DNA of 64,000 nucleotides from Prosopocoilus inquinatus (lineage: Eukaryota > Arthropoda > Insecta > Coleoptera > Lucanidae). The stretch covers positions 54,918,101 to 54,982,100 of the forward strand of contig CM069872.1 of assembly GCA_036172665.1 (NCBI GenBank). Reading direction: 5' to 3'. Each line of letters opens with the position of its first letter. Position 1 is the stretch's first letter. The notes below the pieces were generated by a model. It ran no database searches. It was not told the origin of the DNA and saw only the letters and a list, made by a program, of their open reading frames with translations. Both the position numbers and the translations under genes were made by a program. Positions 1-12,800 of this stretch are shown here, piece by piece.

Positions 1-1400
1 AAAATGTAAGCGATTGTTTGCCTCATGCACAAAAAATAAATCATGAAGGCAAATCCGTGAACATAAGCGAAGTTAGCTGCAAAGTCAAAAAAAGGGTGTC
101 GGCGTCTGCGAGAGTACTCACGCGTAGACTTACACGCAGATTGTGAATATAAAAATAATAACTCAAGTATCAAATCAATGCATAAATAATGAATAATGAA
201 GGCAAATTCGTGAACATAACGAGCTTAGCTGCAGGGCCAAAAAGATGGGGTCGGCGCGTCTGCGAGAATACTCACGCGTAAACTTACACGCAGATTCTGA
301 ATATAAAAATAATAACTCAAGTATCAAATCAATGCATAAAGAATGAATAATGAAGGCAAATTCGTGAACATAAACGAGCTTAGCTGCAGGGCCAAAAAGA
401 TGGGGTCGGCGCTTCTGCGAGAGTACTCACGCGTGGACTTACACGCAGATTGTGTATATTAAAAAATTCAACCCAAGTAACAAATTGAGAATTATTCAAA
501 AAATGAAGTTTAAAATATATTCAAGATATAAATCGATTAGGGTTAAACTCAGTCGATCTCAAGGTCAACCCAACCCAACTAAACTCTGCGTAAGACGAAA
601 AAACATTTAAAAAAAAAAATGAAAATATGATGAGAATCATATCAAGGCCAAGCCAAACCGATTAAAATCTACCTTAGTAAGCCCAACCCAAGAAGAGAAT
701 TAAAAAAATAGAAACTGGAAATTTTTTTGAAGGTCTGAAGGTGAACGCAGTCATTGCAAGAAATGAAAAGTTAAAAATTTAAAAATACCAGCGGTGCGAA
801 AGTATTAAAAAAACTGGTTCTTAGCCGGATGAAGATTACTTAGATAAATAAAGAATCAAAATGTAAGCGATTATTTTCCACGTGCACAAAAAATGAATCA
901 CGAAGACAAATTCGCGGACATAAACGAGGTTACCTGCAGGGCCGAAAAAAGGGGGTCGGCGCGTCTGCGAGAGTACTCACGCGTAGACTTACACGCGGAT
1001 TTTGTGTATTAAAAAATTCAACCCAAGTATCAAATTGAGAATTATTCAAAAAAATATATTCAAGATATAAAAGACTTAAACTCAGTCTATCTCAAGGTCA
1101 ACCCAACCCAATTCTGCGTAAGACGAGAAGATATTAAAATAAAATAAGTTAAAATGTGATCAGAATCATATCAAAGCCAAGCCAAACCGACTAAAATCAA
1201 CCTAAGAAAGTCTTCAGACTTGAGAATTAAAAAAAATTGAAACTGGAAAATTTTTAAAGATCCGAAGGTGCACGCAGCCGTCGCAAGGAATCAAAAATTA
1301 AAAATTTTAATATGCGAAAGTCGATTATAAAAATTAGGCTCAGTCACTGTCGAGGTTAGCTCAACTCAGACCAAGTAAAACAATAAAACTTTTAAAAATC
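1..1400. repeat. Left-edge tandem array, 153-bp subunits in a ~550-bp higher-order unit
   Basis: The word GAAGGCAAAT recurs at 45, 198 and 352 (spacing 153 and 154), and a longer block starting AAATGTAAGCGATT at about 2 returns at about 860. The block TTAAAAAATTCAACCCAAG occurs at 459 and 1009, a spacing of 550. Each copy carries a conserved GAGTACTCACGCGT...CTTACAC core. The second half of the long unit includes CTCAAGGTCAACCCAACC, shared with arrays at 23-26, 33-34 and 38 kb. The array runs off the left end of the window. No coding potential is seen. Confidence 0.85.
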
Positions 1401-1739
1401 AATTCATTAAACTAAGTGCAAGCTCAAGGAGAAGAGAGAGAATCATTTTCGTTGCCATGGAGATCCAACCGGCGTGACATCCCAAGCCGACTGCAGCACG
1501 CTCGACGCACAGCGAAAAGGATGGCCTAATCGGGTGTAACACCAACCTATGACAAGTGCTTTGGAAATTAAGTTCAGCACAGTGCCGGCGGCTAAGACGT
1601 GACGGACGTGGGTGAGAATATTTGATATACGCGAAAACGTTGATGTAACTCGTATTAATAACAAATTATGCTGGTTAATAAGGATTGTAATTCAGCGTTT
1701 CGTTGCGCGCGCGAAAAATATAACAATACAAGAATAAAG
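1401..1739. other. Unassigned intergenic DNA
   Basis: No gene, RNA or repeat recognised. Short open frames here have no protein-like composition that I recognise. Confidence 0.5.
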
Positions 1740-1885
1740 GAGTGGAAAACGATTATGACATTGATCGGGTGACAATATTAAGTAATCTACGCCAAACCTA
1801 TCGGAACTTAAGCCCCCCAGCCCATGAAATCGGCAATATGAATTATCGTAAAATTGATTACTCTCAACTATTAAGGTTTTCTTCT
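1740..1885 (-). repeat. Inverted solo copy of the 177-bp repeat family
   Basis: Read on the minus strand this segment carries the same order of blocks as the arrays at 5.6 and 7.9 kb: AAACCTTAATAGTTGAGAG, then a degenerate TATTACCGA-type stretch, then a run matching ATTACTTAATATTGTCACCC and GATCAATG. It is diverged but collinear, so it looks like an old dispersed copy. Confidence 0.65.
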
Positions 1886-1889
1886 TAGG

Positions 1890-3740
1890 AAGGCGCACTC
1901 ATCATCAACGTCCACGTGTCTTAAAATTAACGGCGACTACGTTTACGCGTCGAAAAAACCGCGAAGAGAGAGAGAGAGGTAGAAAAAAGAAAACGAGGGG
2001 GCGCATAAATCCGCGTGTAATTCCCCTCTCGCCTACCTCTTCGAGAGCGCGGAAAGCAAAACAAAATAACCGCGGTTATTCGAGTTCGTTTCCCATTCTC
2101 GAACGATTAACGGAAGCCATACAAATGCAAATGCGAAGCAAAAATGGCTAAGAACAGGACGGCATATTTTTGTTCCATTTCCACTCCTGCAACGCAAAAA
2201 GAGCGAACGCTTCCTTCCAACGCCGAGCGCTCTGCAATGTGAGGTGAGGTGGCCCGTTATGGCCCCGGCGAGGCGAAGATTGCGCCCCCCCGTTATGGGG
2301 CGGATGACCTGAAACAAATCGGGCGGGCCGAGGGGAAATTGCGTCATACGTCGCTCGGACGTCCCTCGTCACCTTCTCCTTGCACATTAAATCTGAGAGG
2401 AATGCAAATGTAGCGACGGGGATTGCATCGCCGCTGCTGCTGCTCCGAAGAAAGAGAATGAGAATCCTTAAATGGAACGGGAATGTGAATGTGAATGTGA
2501 ATGGGAATGGGAATGGGAACGGGAATGGGAATTAGAATGGCCCGGCTAAACTGATATAAATTATTTCCTACGGACCTGAGTTATCCGCCGTTTCTTCCGG
2601 ACTGTTCTCTCCGCGAAATGAAGTCAAATCACCTGTTACGATGTGAAAGGACACTGCGTTTGTTTTGCGAGCGGGGAATTCATTACGTAAGAAACCGGTT
2701 TGTTATTATTGTTTTTTCTTGTTTTGGTACATTACGTTTAATTAAGATTCCGACTTACGTATTTGAAAACACAAAACGTTAGCTCACGCAACGGAAGCTT
2801 AAACTACGCCGCAAGAAATGAGATCGTACCACCCGCCATCGTAACACGACACGTTTCTCGTCGGATGTCATGTATTCAGTGAAATATGAGTTGGATACAT
2901 GTCACCACCGCGATTTAATTTGTCGCGCGCGCGGCATTTTACCTTGAGACGCGCTGCTGCATAAATGTCGGAAAAACTAAACAAAAAAGAATCGCCGTGA
3001 CGCCATCTAACGGGAAGAAGCGTGTTGAATAAACCCGCGATGCCATCAATGTAAACCGGAGTCCGTATAAACAGCTTTTCAGTTTGTTCGTCTTCGATTT
3101 ATTAATAATTTTGTCTGCCTTGCGTTTGCTGTAAGTATCGTTCGTAATACGCGACTCATTTTTAAAGTGTAGTGGACATTATTTACCCCCCCCCCCCCCC
3201 GTCCGTCCGTCCTCCCTCCCTCCATCGCATGTTTGATAATAATCCGAACCACGTGGCTTGGATTGTTTAAAATAGTTGCTGTGAATTCGAGATACTTTAA
3301 AAGAACGTTGCTGGGTTTTCGCTTGTTTACTTCATCTTTGAACCACGTCCGTCGCCCTGGGGCGACAGCTGATAAAAAAGTGTAATGAGTTCTTTTTTTT
3401 TAATTTTTATTAATAGGCACAATACTCTCACGGAAAGCCGTCTGCGCCTTCACCACGTCGCGCATTTTGAGGGTGAACCGTAATTACGAATAATAATAAT
3501 AAGGTCCAGGGGTGACGACGGTGACGTCTGTCGCGGGAGGAAGACGGCGACGCCTTTCGATGCGAATCGTTTAAGCGATCGGAGTTCCACATTCGGAAAA
3601 TCTGATTATTTGTGAGGAATTATTTGCAAACACGCACAAAAATCTGCTTGCTCACTCCTAGAACGTAGTACAGGCTTCATGGAGAATTCGGTTAGACAAA
3701 GATAGCTTTATTGAAAAACCGTGAAAGATAGAAAGGGACG
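1890..3740. other. Intergenic stretch without a supported gene
   Basis: No exon-like open frame is recognised. It holds a GA tract at 1968-1978 (a GAGA-factor-like site), a hexamer microsatellite at 2478-2536 and a poly-C run near 3186-3200. Confidence 0.5.
2478..2536. repeat. Hexamer microsatellite (GGGAAT/GTGAAT)n
   Basis: About nine consecutive imperfect hexamers of the type GTGAAT, GGGAAT and GGGAAC. Confidence 0.85.
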
Positions 3741-3744
3741 CACT

Positions 3745-4245
3745 TCATACTGAGGTTGAAACGCCTGATAGGTCGGCGGTTGAGTCTGCGAAAAAATTGC
3801 AAAGTTCGCGTTCTCGTTTCATAAACCGCGCGTCGTTTTTTCGCCGAATTCTAGAGTTTCGTAACTTCGGAATGTGACTGCGCACTGATGATTACGCATA
3901 AAGCGTTTTAATTATTCCCGTGATTTTTATATCGTTTTCTAAAGAATTTAATCGTGATGATGCGGTAACGATATGTCTGTACGATGCGCATAGCCGTATT
4001 TCATACTGAGGTTGAAACGCGTGATAGTTCCCGGTTGAATAGTTGAAAAAATTGCAAGGTTCGCGTTCTCGTTTTATAAACCGCACGTCGTTTTTACAAC
4101 GAACTCTAAAGTTTCCCACCCGGAATGTGATAATGCGATTGCGCGCTGATTACGCATACAGCTTAATTATTTCCGTGATTTTTACAGCGATTAGTAAAAT
4201 TTCTAATCGCGACAGTGCGGTGACGACATGTCTTTTGGTGTTAGT
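3745..4245 (+). repeat. Tandem duplication, 256-bp unit, two copies
   Basis: The block starting TCATACTGAGGTTGAAACGC occurs at 3745 and 4001. The two copies stay collinear through the TTGCAA(A/G)GTTCGCGTTCTCG block and the GATTACGCATA block, with small substitutions and indels. Non-coding as far as I can see. Confidence 0.85.
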
Positions 4246-4249
4246 GAAC

Positions 4250-5570
4250 AGATTTGATTCGCGATACTTGTGTGGTACGTGGTTAATTATTAAAGGAGGA
4301 GAGTTTTAGTTGAAATGAGCTGCAGCAATAAGAAACAAAACAACGTTAATCTGGATATATTTTAAATCGGTACACAAGTTGAAGATAGCGTACTTAGTGT
4401 GGATCAAACGGTCGTTGATAAACGACGCGGAAAACAGAAGAAGAAGAGGGCAACTAACTATTACGTCCTCCGTCTTAGTTGCCGCCTTGAAGTTGGTTGG
4501 TGGTTACTGCCTGGCCCCCTCCCCGCCCCCCGGTCGGTCGGACGGACGGACGGACCTCTTGAACTTTCCCGTCCTCGCTCAAGTCGTATATTCCGAACAT
4601 GTCGAAGGAGGGAAGTTCGGCGGCGGCGGAAAAAAATCTCGCAACTCTTATGAAACAAATTAGCGAGGCAATTAGTCAAACCTACTCGCCGTCGTCGCCG
4701 CCGCCGCTGACTTCGTGGAAACTTCGGGGAACTGTAATCCCGAGGCAGTTAAGTTTTTAATTTCATGTCCGCGAGCATTGAATGAATGGGATAGGGATAT
4801 TTATTATTCTTAAAATTCGCCGGAAGTTTCGCCCCTCCCGAGGAAACTTTCCTAATCAGGTGTGCGATTCAAGAAAAAAAAAAAAAAGAAAACTCCAAAT
4901 TGCTCCTTTTGAATTATATCGGCGCGTTCCTCGAAGTTTTTGCTTTACGCTCTTAAAAATTCAAACGGATTAAAATTGAGAGGCAGAAAAAAAAAACGTT
5001 TCCGTTTGCGTTTCATAATTAACGAAATTTCGTGCGTTAACCACTTCTCCCCTCCCACTAACCCCCACGTATATTATTTGGTTAGTTAAGTTCGCAAAGA
5101 AAGAGGTGACGTGCACGACAACAATTATATGGGGGCTCGTAACAAAAGTTTGGGCCCGTTGGTGCGGGGGACGGGGAGGGGGGAGGGGGAGGGAGATGCC
5201 CGCGTGACGAACGCGCGGACCGGAAAATTGATGTTGTTCGCTGTTGGGGTCTTTTTCCGCTCGGATGATGAAACACAGCTTTATCAAGTTTAAAAGGTGT
5301 ACACATTGACAGGTGTAGAATTCTGAAGGACGACTCGAGCTTCCTCCTCCTTCCTCCATCTATTTACAATGGCTCTGGCCCTTTCGAATGTTACTCGCTA
5401 CAAAAAAAAATAAAAAATAAAAATAAATAACATCCAGCGCGTCATACCCTCTTCTCTCCCAAATAAAACGAACGCTTCCTAGAAATGAGACGCGGAAGCG
5501 GCGGCGATATTTTGACGTTACACTAAACGTACTCATCGAGATATTTCTCGGAGTATTTTAAAAATAAAAC
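4250..5570. other. Intergenic stretch without a supported gene
   Basis: Contains GGTC/GGAC tetramer runs near 4530-4555 and a G-rich stretch at about 5160-5195 with at least four runs of three or more G, which is quadruplex-compatible. No gene recognised. Confidence 0.5.
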
Positions 5571-6095
5571 ACTAAGAATTAAAAGCAAATTTACTTCATT
5601 GAATAAAATTCATATTGCCGACTTCATGTGCCGTGCCCATAAATTCCGATGGGTTTAGCACAGATTACTTCATATTATTGTCCAATCAATTATCATTATT
5701 ATGACCAGAATGCCCTGCAAAGACAAAAACCTTAATAGTTGAGAGTAATCAAATTCGCAATACCGGTTTTTTTTTAATGAAATTGGCATTCATATTACCG
5801 ACTTCATGTGCCGTGCCCTTAAATTCTAATGAGTTTGGCACAGATTACTTAATATTGTCACCGATCAATGTTTATGATTATGATGCACTAGTAAGCAAGG
5901 TGCTTTGCAAAAGCAAGAACCTTAATAGTTGAAAGCAATCAAATTTACTTTATTTTTCATTACGACGCGCTAAATGCTTTGCAAAGACCAAAACCTTAAC
6001 CGTTGAGAGTAATCAAATTTATTGAATGAACTTCACATTCATATTACCGACTTCATGTGCCGTGCCCTTAAATTTCGACGGGCTTGATTGAAATT
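5570..6095 (+). repeat. 177-bp family, array 1 (about three copies)
   Basis: The core CGACTTCATGTGCCGTGCCC recurs following TTCATATT starts at 5609, 5789 and 6038. Between cores lie GGGTTTAGCACAGATTACTT, TTATTATGACG and AAAACCTTAATAGTTGAGAG blocks. The spacing of 180 then 249 shows that the last copy has an extra partial segment. Same family as 7865-8740. Confidence 0.88.
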
Positions 6096-6099
6096 CACT

Positions 6100-7860
6100 C
6101 ATACAGCCTATTTGAAATAATCACAGGGGCAGATTGGCCCCCATAACGTAAAATGAGATTACAAGAGCACCGCAGGAACGCTAGTAGACTAGAGGAATGC
6201 AATTATGTTTATATAATACAGTTCCGTCGGCGAAGAGGGAAGCAGTTATGGCTTGTTCATTGCCTGCCAGTGTCAGCTGCTCTTCCCCAGAGATTGATAT
6301 TCTGCATTTAAATACGACCCGGCCCCAAAAATACGTGTGTATTCTTCGATCGTATTACCGGGAGCGAGTTATTTGAGCGCCAGCTCGCGCTTCAGTAACG
6401 AAACCAAACCCTTAAATCATTTTAAGGGGGCAGCGGCAGCCTTCGCACTCTCAAGTTGCTGTTTATTCAGTAGGTATAAAATATTATTTCGTGCGCGGTT
6501 GCGCGATGGTTGCTAAAAATCCAAGAATCGTTTACCGAATGTTACTCTCTGGTAAATTATGATTCACGGCACGAGGCACGATCCCCCCTCAAGTTTAAAT
6601 AGGGAAGTTGTAAACTAAGCAAGTAAGTAATTTATAATGGTGATTAAAAGCCCCCCCAAATATTGAGAGCCGGTCCCAAAGTTAACTTACCCACCATCAC
6701 AACTACAATTTTAGTTGTTAATTAATAATTTATTTAAGCCTTCAAAACCTGCTTAAAACTTTCGCATTAGTCCGGTGATTAATGGGGGGGCGCGAGCCTC
6801 GGCTTTCCACCTTCCTCCACCAACCGAACCAATCGGGTAGGTCGATGTTTATTTAATTTTGGGCCGATAGGAAAATTCCAATTCGTTTGATCACGACAGG
6901 GAAAAGTACTTAATGCCGTAATTGACTTACGCATTAAGCGCTTCCCCGCTTTCGTTTTCCCGACCGGGGGTGAAACAAAGACGAAATCATTTTGAAACGA
7001 AATCGTCAGGGCCGGGAATTAATTTCGGGCGCGGGTCCTAAACACACATGATTATGCGACGGAATGTAAATTTAATTCGAATTTTCACTTTGGATAAATA
7101 ATTAAAGCTGAATTATTTGTTATTGTTAGAATCGCGTTAATTTTGTTTATTTTGGAAGAAGTTTTAATGTTGCGTTTTAAATTTTAATTTATGCGATTGT
7201 GTGCGAACGAGAAGGCTTAATACGCTAAATACGCGCTCCGAACAGAACAGTTCTTAGGACTCCCCCCAATCAAAGCTTCGACGACGCTGCGCCCGACGTA
7301 GAACGTCAATTGCCGCTATTCCAATCTCAATCGCACTGACGTTTAGCGCAGTTTTTACAACAGGCGTCGACCGTAAAATATATAAATACCTGCGTAAGCA
7401 AATCGCTTCTTTCGAAATACTCTTCACATAAAAATTATTACGCTTGCTGCATAAGCATCAAGCGTCCTTGTAATTGCTGAAGTGGTGACCGGTGCGACGC
7501 CGCCGCCGCCTCCGCCGCCACCGCCATAAAATGCACATGCTATTTTATACGTTATAAATGCGCCCCGAAAGTTCTTTTGTTCACGTGAAACGCGAGTTTT
7601 AAATTTTATTGCACTTTTATATTTCTCCTCCACTCCGGACGTTAGGTATGCCGGTCATTTTCACAGGACATTAAACCGGCGCTCTAATATATCGCGCTAA
7701 GATCTAATAAAGACGTTGCGCACTCGTAAATAGTTAAAGTTCGGATCTGCGGGAGATCCGTTTTGCGCGTTTAATTATAATCTTAAGCTCCACTAACTCT
7801 TACAGGAAGAAGAAAGTAGGTAAACTTGGCAGCTGGACTAAATACGAAAGTCGGGCAGGT
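6100..7860. other. Intergenic stretch without a supported gene
   Basis: No gene recognised. A GCC/TCC trinucleotide run lies at about 7497-7527. The segment 7255-7350, read on the minus strand, shares a core TAGCGGCAATTGACG and flanking GATTGG words with 22250-22330 in chitinase intron 2, so it is probably a dispersed repeat. Confidence 0.5.
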
Positions 7861-7864
7861 ACTT

Positions 7865-8740
7865 TTAATTTTTATTTATCACTCGATCAGTATTATTATA
7901 ACGTTAAGCGATTTACAAAGACAAGAACGTTAACAGTATGATACCGATGTTATTGATTGAAAAATTAACTTGCATATTACCGACTTCATGTGCGGTGCCC
8001 CTAAATTCCGGTGGGTTTAGCAAGGATTACTTAATCTTGTCACCCAATCAATGTTATTATGACGCACTAGTAAACAAAATACCTTGTAAAGACAAAAACC
8101 ATAATAATAGTTGAGAGTAAACAAATTTATTGACTGAAAAATTTACATTCATATTACCGACTTCATGTGCGGTGCCCCTAAATTCCGACGGGTTTAGCAC
8201 AGATTCCTTAACATTGTCACCAATCAGTGTTATTATGACGCACTAGTAAACAAAATACCTTGTAAAGACAAAAACCTTAATAATAGTTGAGAGTAAACCA
8301 ATTTATTGACTGAAAAATTTACATTCATATTACCGACTTCATGTGCGGTGCCCCTAAATTCCGACGGGTTTAGCATAGATTTCTTAACATTGTCACCAAT
8401 CAGTGTTATTATGACGCACTAGTAAACAGAATACCTTGTAAAAACAAAAACCTTAATAATAGTTGAGAGTAAACCAATTTATTGACTGAAAAATTTACAT
8501 TCATATTACCGACTTCATGTGCGGTGCCCCTAAATTCCGATGGGTTTAGCACAGATTCCTTAATATTGTCATTCGATCATTGTTATCATGACGCGCTAGT
8601 AAACAGAATGCCCTGCAAATACAAAGACCTTAAATAGTTGAGAGTAATCAAATTTACAATACCGGCGTTATCGAATGAAATTAACTTTGATATTACCGAC
8701 TTCATGTGCCGTGCCCTTAAATTTCGCACTGCTCACTTAC
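7865..8740 (+). repeat. 177-bp family, array 2 (five copies)
   Basis: The core CGACTTCATGTGCGGTGCCC repeats with unit starts near 7973, 8150, 8326, 8502 and 8689 (spacing 176-187). The three middle copies are nearly identical over their full length, including the GACGCACTAGTAAACA block, which suggests recent local expansion. The array stops about 100 bp short of the polyadenylation signals of the protease-homolog gene. Confidence 0.92.
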
Positions 8741-8838
8741 AACCCTTCCCTCTTAGTATAACGTCGCCTTATGTGGTGAAAGTCTTTCTTCCAAATTGTG
8801 ATTTGTAATATGAAAACAAACATTATACACTAAATTAT

Positions 8839-8860
8839 TTTATTATATTACAAATTTATT
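8839..8860 (-). terminator. Polyadenylation signals of the serine protease homolog gene
   Basis: Two AATAAA hexamers on the minus strand (TTTATT at 8839-8844 and 8855-8860) lie 25-46 bases past the TAA stop at 8885-8887, the expected place for the gene's cleavage and polyadenylation signal. Confidence 0.6.
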
Positions 8861-8884
8861 TACATACAGATTTTACAACTATAG

Positions 8885-9821
8885 TTAATCATATCGATAA
8901 AGTTTGGTGTTAATACCTCTAAGGGTCAATTGTTCATCTATCCAATCCCTATAGAGCGCGACGTTAACATAAACTCCTGGCGTCTTAGATTCACCGCAGC
9001 CTATCCCCCACGATACGATCCCCATTTGTACAAATCGACCTGGTCGTCCAGGTAAGGGACAAACGAGAGGGCTACCGCCGTCACCCTTGCAAGTATCTTT
9101 ATTATGTTCACCTCCGGCGCAAATAAAACTCTGATGCAAGTTATAAAACTTCCCTAATCTAGTGCCCCTCAAGTGCTCCAGACAGAGATCGGGCGATACG
9201 ATGGGGAGTTCAACTTTCTTCAAGACGGAGGAGTGCCTGCCTCTTCTCGAAGCGTTCTTACCCCAACCGCTGGCGATACATCGAGCGTCGTGAAGTGCCG
9301 TTCCGGGCGCTGGCAGACAAATAAATCCGATGTTTGCTTTCTGTTTCAAGGGTTCGGCGAGAAATAATAAAGCTATGTCGTTCTTCAGCGAGCGGGATTG
9401 ATAGTGCGAGTGCACGGCGATTTCTCGGACGAGCCTATCCTGGTGAGGATGGGGCTCGTCCTGCCTTCCGGTGTCCCATTCCCCCGCGCGAACCGTCCAC
9501 TGCACGTTTTGTACACCATCCACACAATGCGCGGCGGTTAGGACCACTTGATAGTGAATCAGGGAACCCCCGCACTTGTACGTGTTGCGATCAGATGATT
9601 CGGACTCTCTATATAAAATAATCACCGACCAGGGGAGTTCCCCGAAGCTGGTCTGGCTCGAATCGTCCGTTATCCTGGCGGTCATGTCCAAAACGTCCAC
9701 GTTTTGATATCCGCACCCTCTGTTGGGGGTTGAAGTTATCGGTTTCGCCCAATCTTCTTTGTTCGTCGGAGTTTTGCAGCATACTTCAAAGTAATTCTTG
9801 CATACTGACGACGTCTCGAAT
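8885..9821 (-). CDS. Exon 2 of the serine protease homolog: rest of the clip domain and protease-like domain
   Basis: The acceptor is a polypyrimidine tract ending CTTTAG before ATTCGAG. It codes without interruption from residue 49 to the stop. It includes the last three clip cysteines, a short linker and the whole serine-protease-like domain with the Ser-to-Gly change. Confidence 0.93.
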
Positions 9822-12800
9822 CTAAAGAAAAAAAAAAAAATGAAAATTGAAGTCACGTATTTGTATTGAAACATAACCTCAAAACAGTTTTCGTTCAAAA
9901 AGTAGATAGGTTATGCATTGTCAGAAAAGACCATGAATTTCAGTGACCGGTGACAAACAATCTCTCTTTTTTTGTGATGAAGATCTGGTGGCAGCGGTGG
10001 AACCACCGGGCATAAAAAATCGCGTTCTCCATCAACGCTGATTGAAATATAGAATTTTTTTTTCCTTTCTTGTCCCGAAAATGCCTATGCAGGAAAGAAA
10101 AATCATAATCGAACGTTGCGGTAGAATTGTCGTAAAAAAAATTAGTTCTCGCCAAACAAGCAAAAAAAAAAATCGCGTTCTTTATCGTCACCATTAGAAA
10201 CAGATTTTTTTTTGTACATTTTTCCTTAAACGCCGTTGCAGCAAAAACAATAAATGAAAAAAAACGAACTCTTATTCTCTTTGCGATGAAAATTGTAACA
10301 TTTGGTGGCAGCGGTGGGATCACTGAAATCGCGTTCTTTATCAACACTAACAGAAACAAAAGGAATTTTTTTTACATTTTTCCAAAAATGCTATTGTAAC
10401 AGAAACTACAAAAAAAGAACATGAAAAACGAGCTTTTCTTTGAATGTGAAACAGAAAGCGAAACAATTGCAAGCATTTTAGCATCGATCTTGTTTTATTT
10501 TTGTTGTTTTGTTTATTTATTTTTGTGTCATTCGATGAAGAAAACGCGCCAAAAATGCAGTTGCGGCAAAAAAAAAACAAAGAGAAAATGTGAACAAACT
10601 TTTTCTTAATATGAAAAAAAAAAAAAAAAATTAAAACAATCGAAAGCATTTTGACATCGATCGTGTTTTGTTCTGTTTATTTATTTTTGTATCATTCGTT
10701 GAAGCAAACGCGTCAAAAATGTTATCGCAGCATAAACAACAAAAAAAAAATTAAAAACGAACTCTTTCTTAATATGAAAAAAATAAAAAACAATTGAAAG
10801 CCTTATGGCGTCGATCGTCTTTTGTTTTGTTTATTGATTTTTGTATCATTCGTTGAAGAAAGCGCGTCAAAAATGTAATTACAGCAAAAACAGCAAAAAG
10901 AAAAATGAAAAACGAACTTTTTCTTAATATGAACAAGATTAAAACAATTGAAAGCATTTTGACATCGATCGTCTTTTGTTTTGTTTGTTGATTTTTGTAT
11001 CATTCGTTGAAGAAAGCGCGTCAAAAATGTAATTACAGCAAAAACGACAAAGAAAAAATGAAAAGCGAACTTTTTCTGAATATGAAAAGATAAAAAAAAA
11101 ACAATTGAAGCAATTTGGCATTGATCGTCTTTTGTTTGGCTTATTTATTTTTGCGTCATTCGATGAAGGAAACGCGCCGAAAATGCTATTTTAGGAGAAA
11201 CAACGAAGAAGAAATTAAAAACAAAGTATTTTGAATATGAAAAAGAAAAAAAATTGAATGCATCGATCGTGTTTTGTTTCTGTTGTTTTGTTCATTTTTT
11301 TTTTGTACGTCATTAGGTGAAGACAGCGCGCCAAAAATGCTGTTGCAGCAAAAAACAACAAAGAGAAAATGAAAAATTAACTTTTTCTGAATATGAAAAA
11401 AAAGAACACAAAACAGTTGAAAGCATTTTGGCATCGATCGTGTTTTGTTTTATTTATTTTTGTGTCATTGGATGAAGAAAACGTGAAAATTTATTTTTGT
11501 GTCATTGGATGAAGAAAACGCGTCAAAAATGCAAAATTCTATTGTAATAAAAACGACAAAGAAAAAATGAAAAGCGAACTTTTTTTTGAATATGAAAGAA
11601 AGACAATTGAATGCATTCTAGCATCGATCGTGTTTTGTCTCTGTTCTTTTGTTTATTTTATTTTTTTTTTTGTGTTATTAGGTGGAGAAAACGCACCAAA
11701 AAATGCTGTTGCAGCAAAAACAAAAACAAAGAGAAAATGAAAAACGAACTTTTTCTGAATATATATAAAAAAAAACAGTTGAAAGCATTTTGGCATCGAC
11801 CGTGTTTTGTTTTATTATTTTGTTTATATTTGTGTCATTCGATGAAGAAACCTTGCCAGAAATTCTGTTGCAGCAGAAACATAACAAAAAAGAAAAGAAA
11901 TTAAAAACAAACTTTTCGAATATGAAAAAAGAAAAATAATTGAAACTATTCTACCATCGATCGTATTTTCTTTTGTTATTTTGTTTATTTAACCTTAATC
12001 TCTAATTTATTTCCGGGGCAACAATTATAAAAGCAATCGTCCTCCCCCGCCCCGGAAGATTAAAGTTAAACTGGTACTGAGAAAATGGTCCTTAGTGTTT
12101 AAAGTTGTATTACATCCCTTCCCCCTTATAAGATAAAAAATGCTGAATAAAAAAAAAATCGTGGGCTTTTTAATCATTAAAGAACCGAATTGTTTGGCTG
12201 AATGTTCTTTTTCCAATATAACGAGCACATTTTGTTAAAGCACGAACACAATTATTATATTTTGAACGCTGCAATTTGAACGGACGATAAAGTGATTAAG
12301 TTCATCATAACGTTCGGAAAGCTTCCATTAAAAATAGACCTCAGTTACGTCGCGGCGCGTCGCGTCGGTCGATCGGCGAAAAACATGTTTCAATATTAAA
12401 TTGCGAACTCGCGAATGTAATAAAAAGTCTGTCGAAGCGCATCCGGGGCCGCGATCATGAAAATGCAACGAAAGAAAAAACTTAAATAAAACTAAAATGA
12501 AAACGGAATCGACGAGATCCGGTAACGAAATTATGTTTGTGTTGTACATACCGCAGGTAAAGTGAATAACAAAAGCACTGATCATCGATTTGTTTTTCTT
12601 TTTTTTTTTTTTTTTAATTTCGTGCCGATCGACTTCCGAGCGCGAGCGACGAAGCTGTTTCACGAAAGTTAAAAGGAGATGGTTGCATCAAAAAAAAAAA
12701 AAGAAAAAAGAAAAATGAACTGCAATTTTATTTTTTAATTTAAAAATGTTTTAGGTTTTAATTCGATTTTAAAAGGAGATGGCTACATCAACAAAAAAAA

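Noticed and set aside
3061..3140. GTATAAAC plus TCAGTT and a GTAAGTATC donor, as a possible non-coding first exon
   Set aside because: TATA and initiator are only about 15 bases apart and no downstream exon could be identified.
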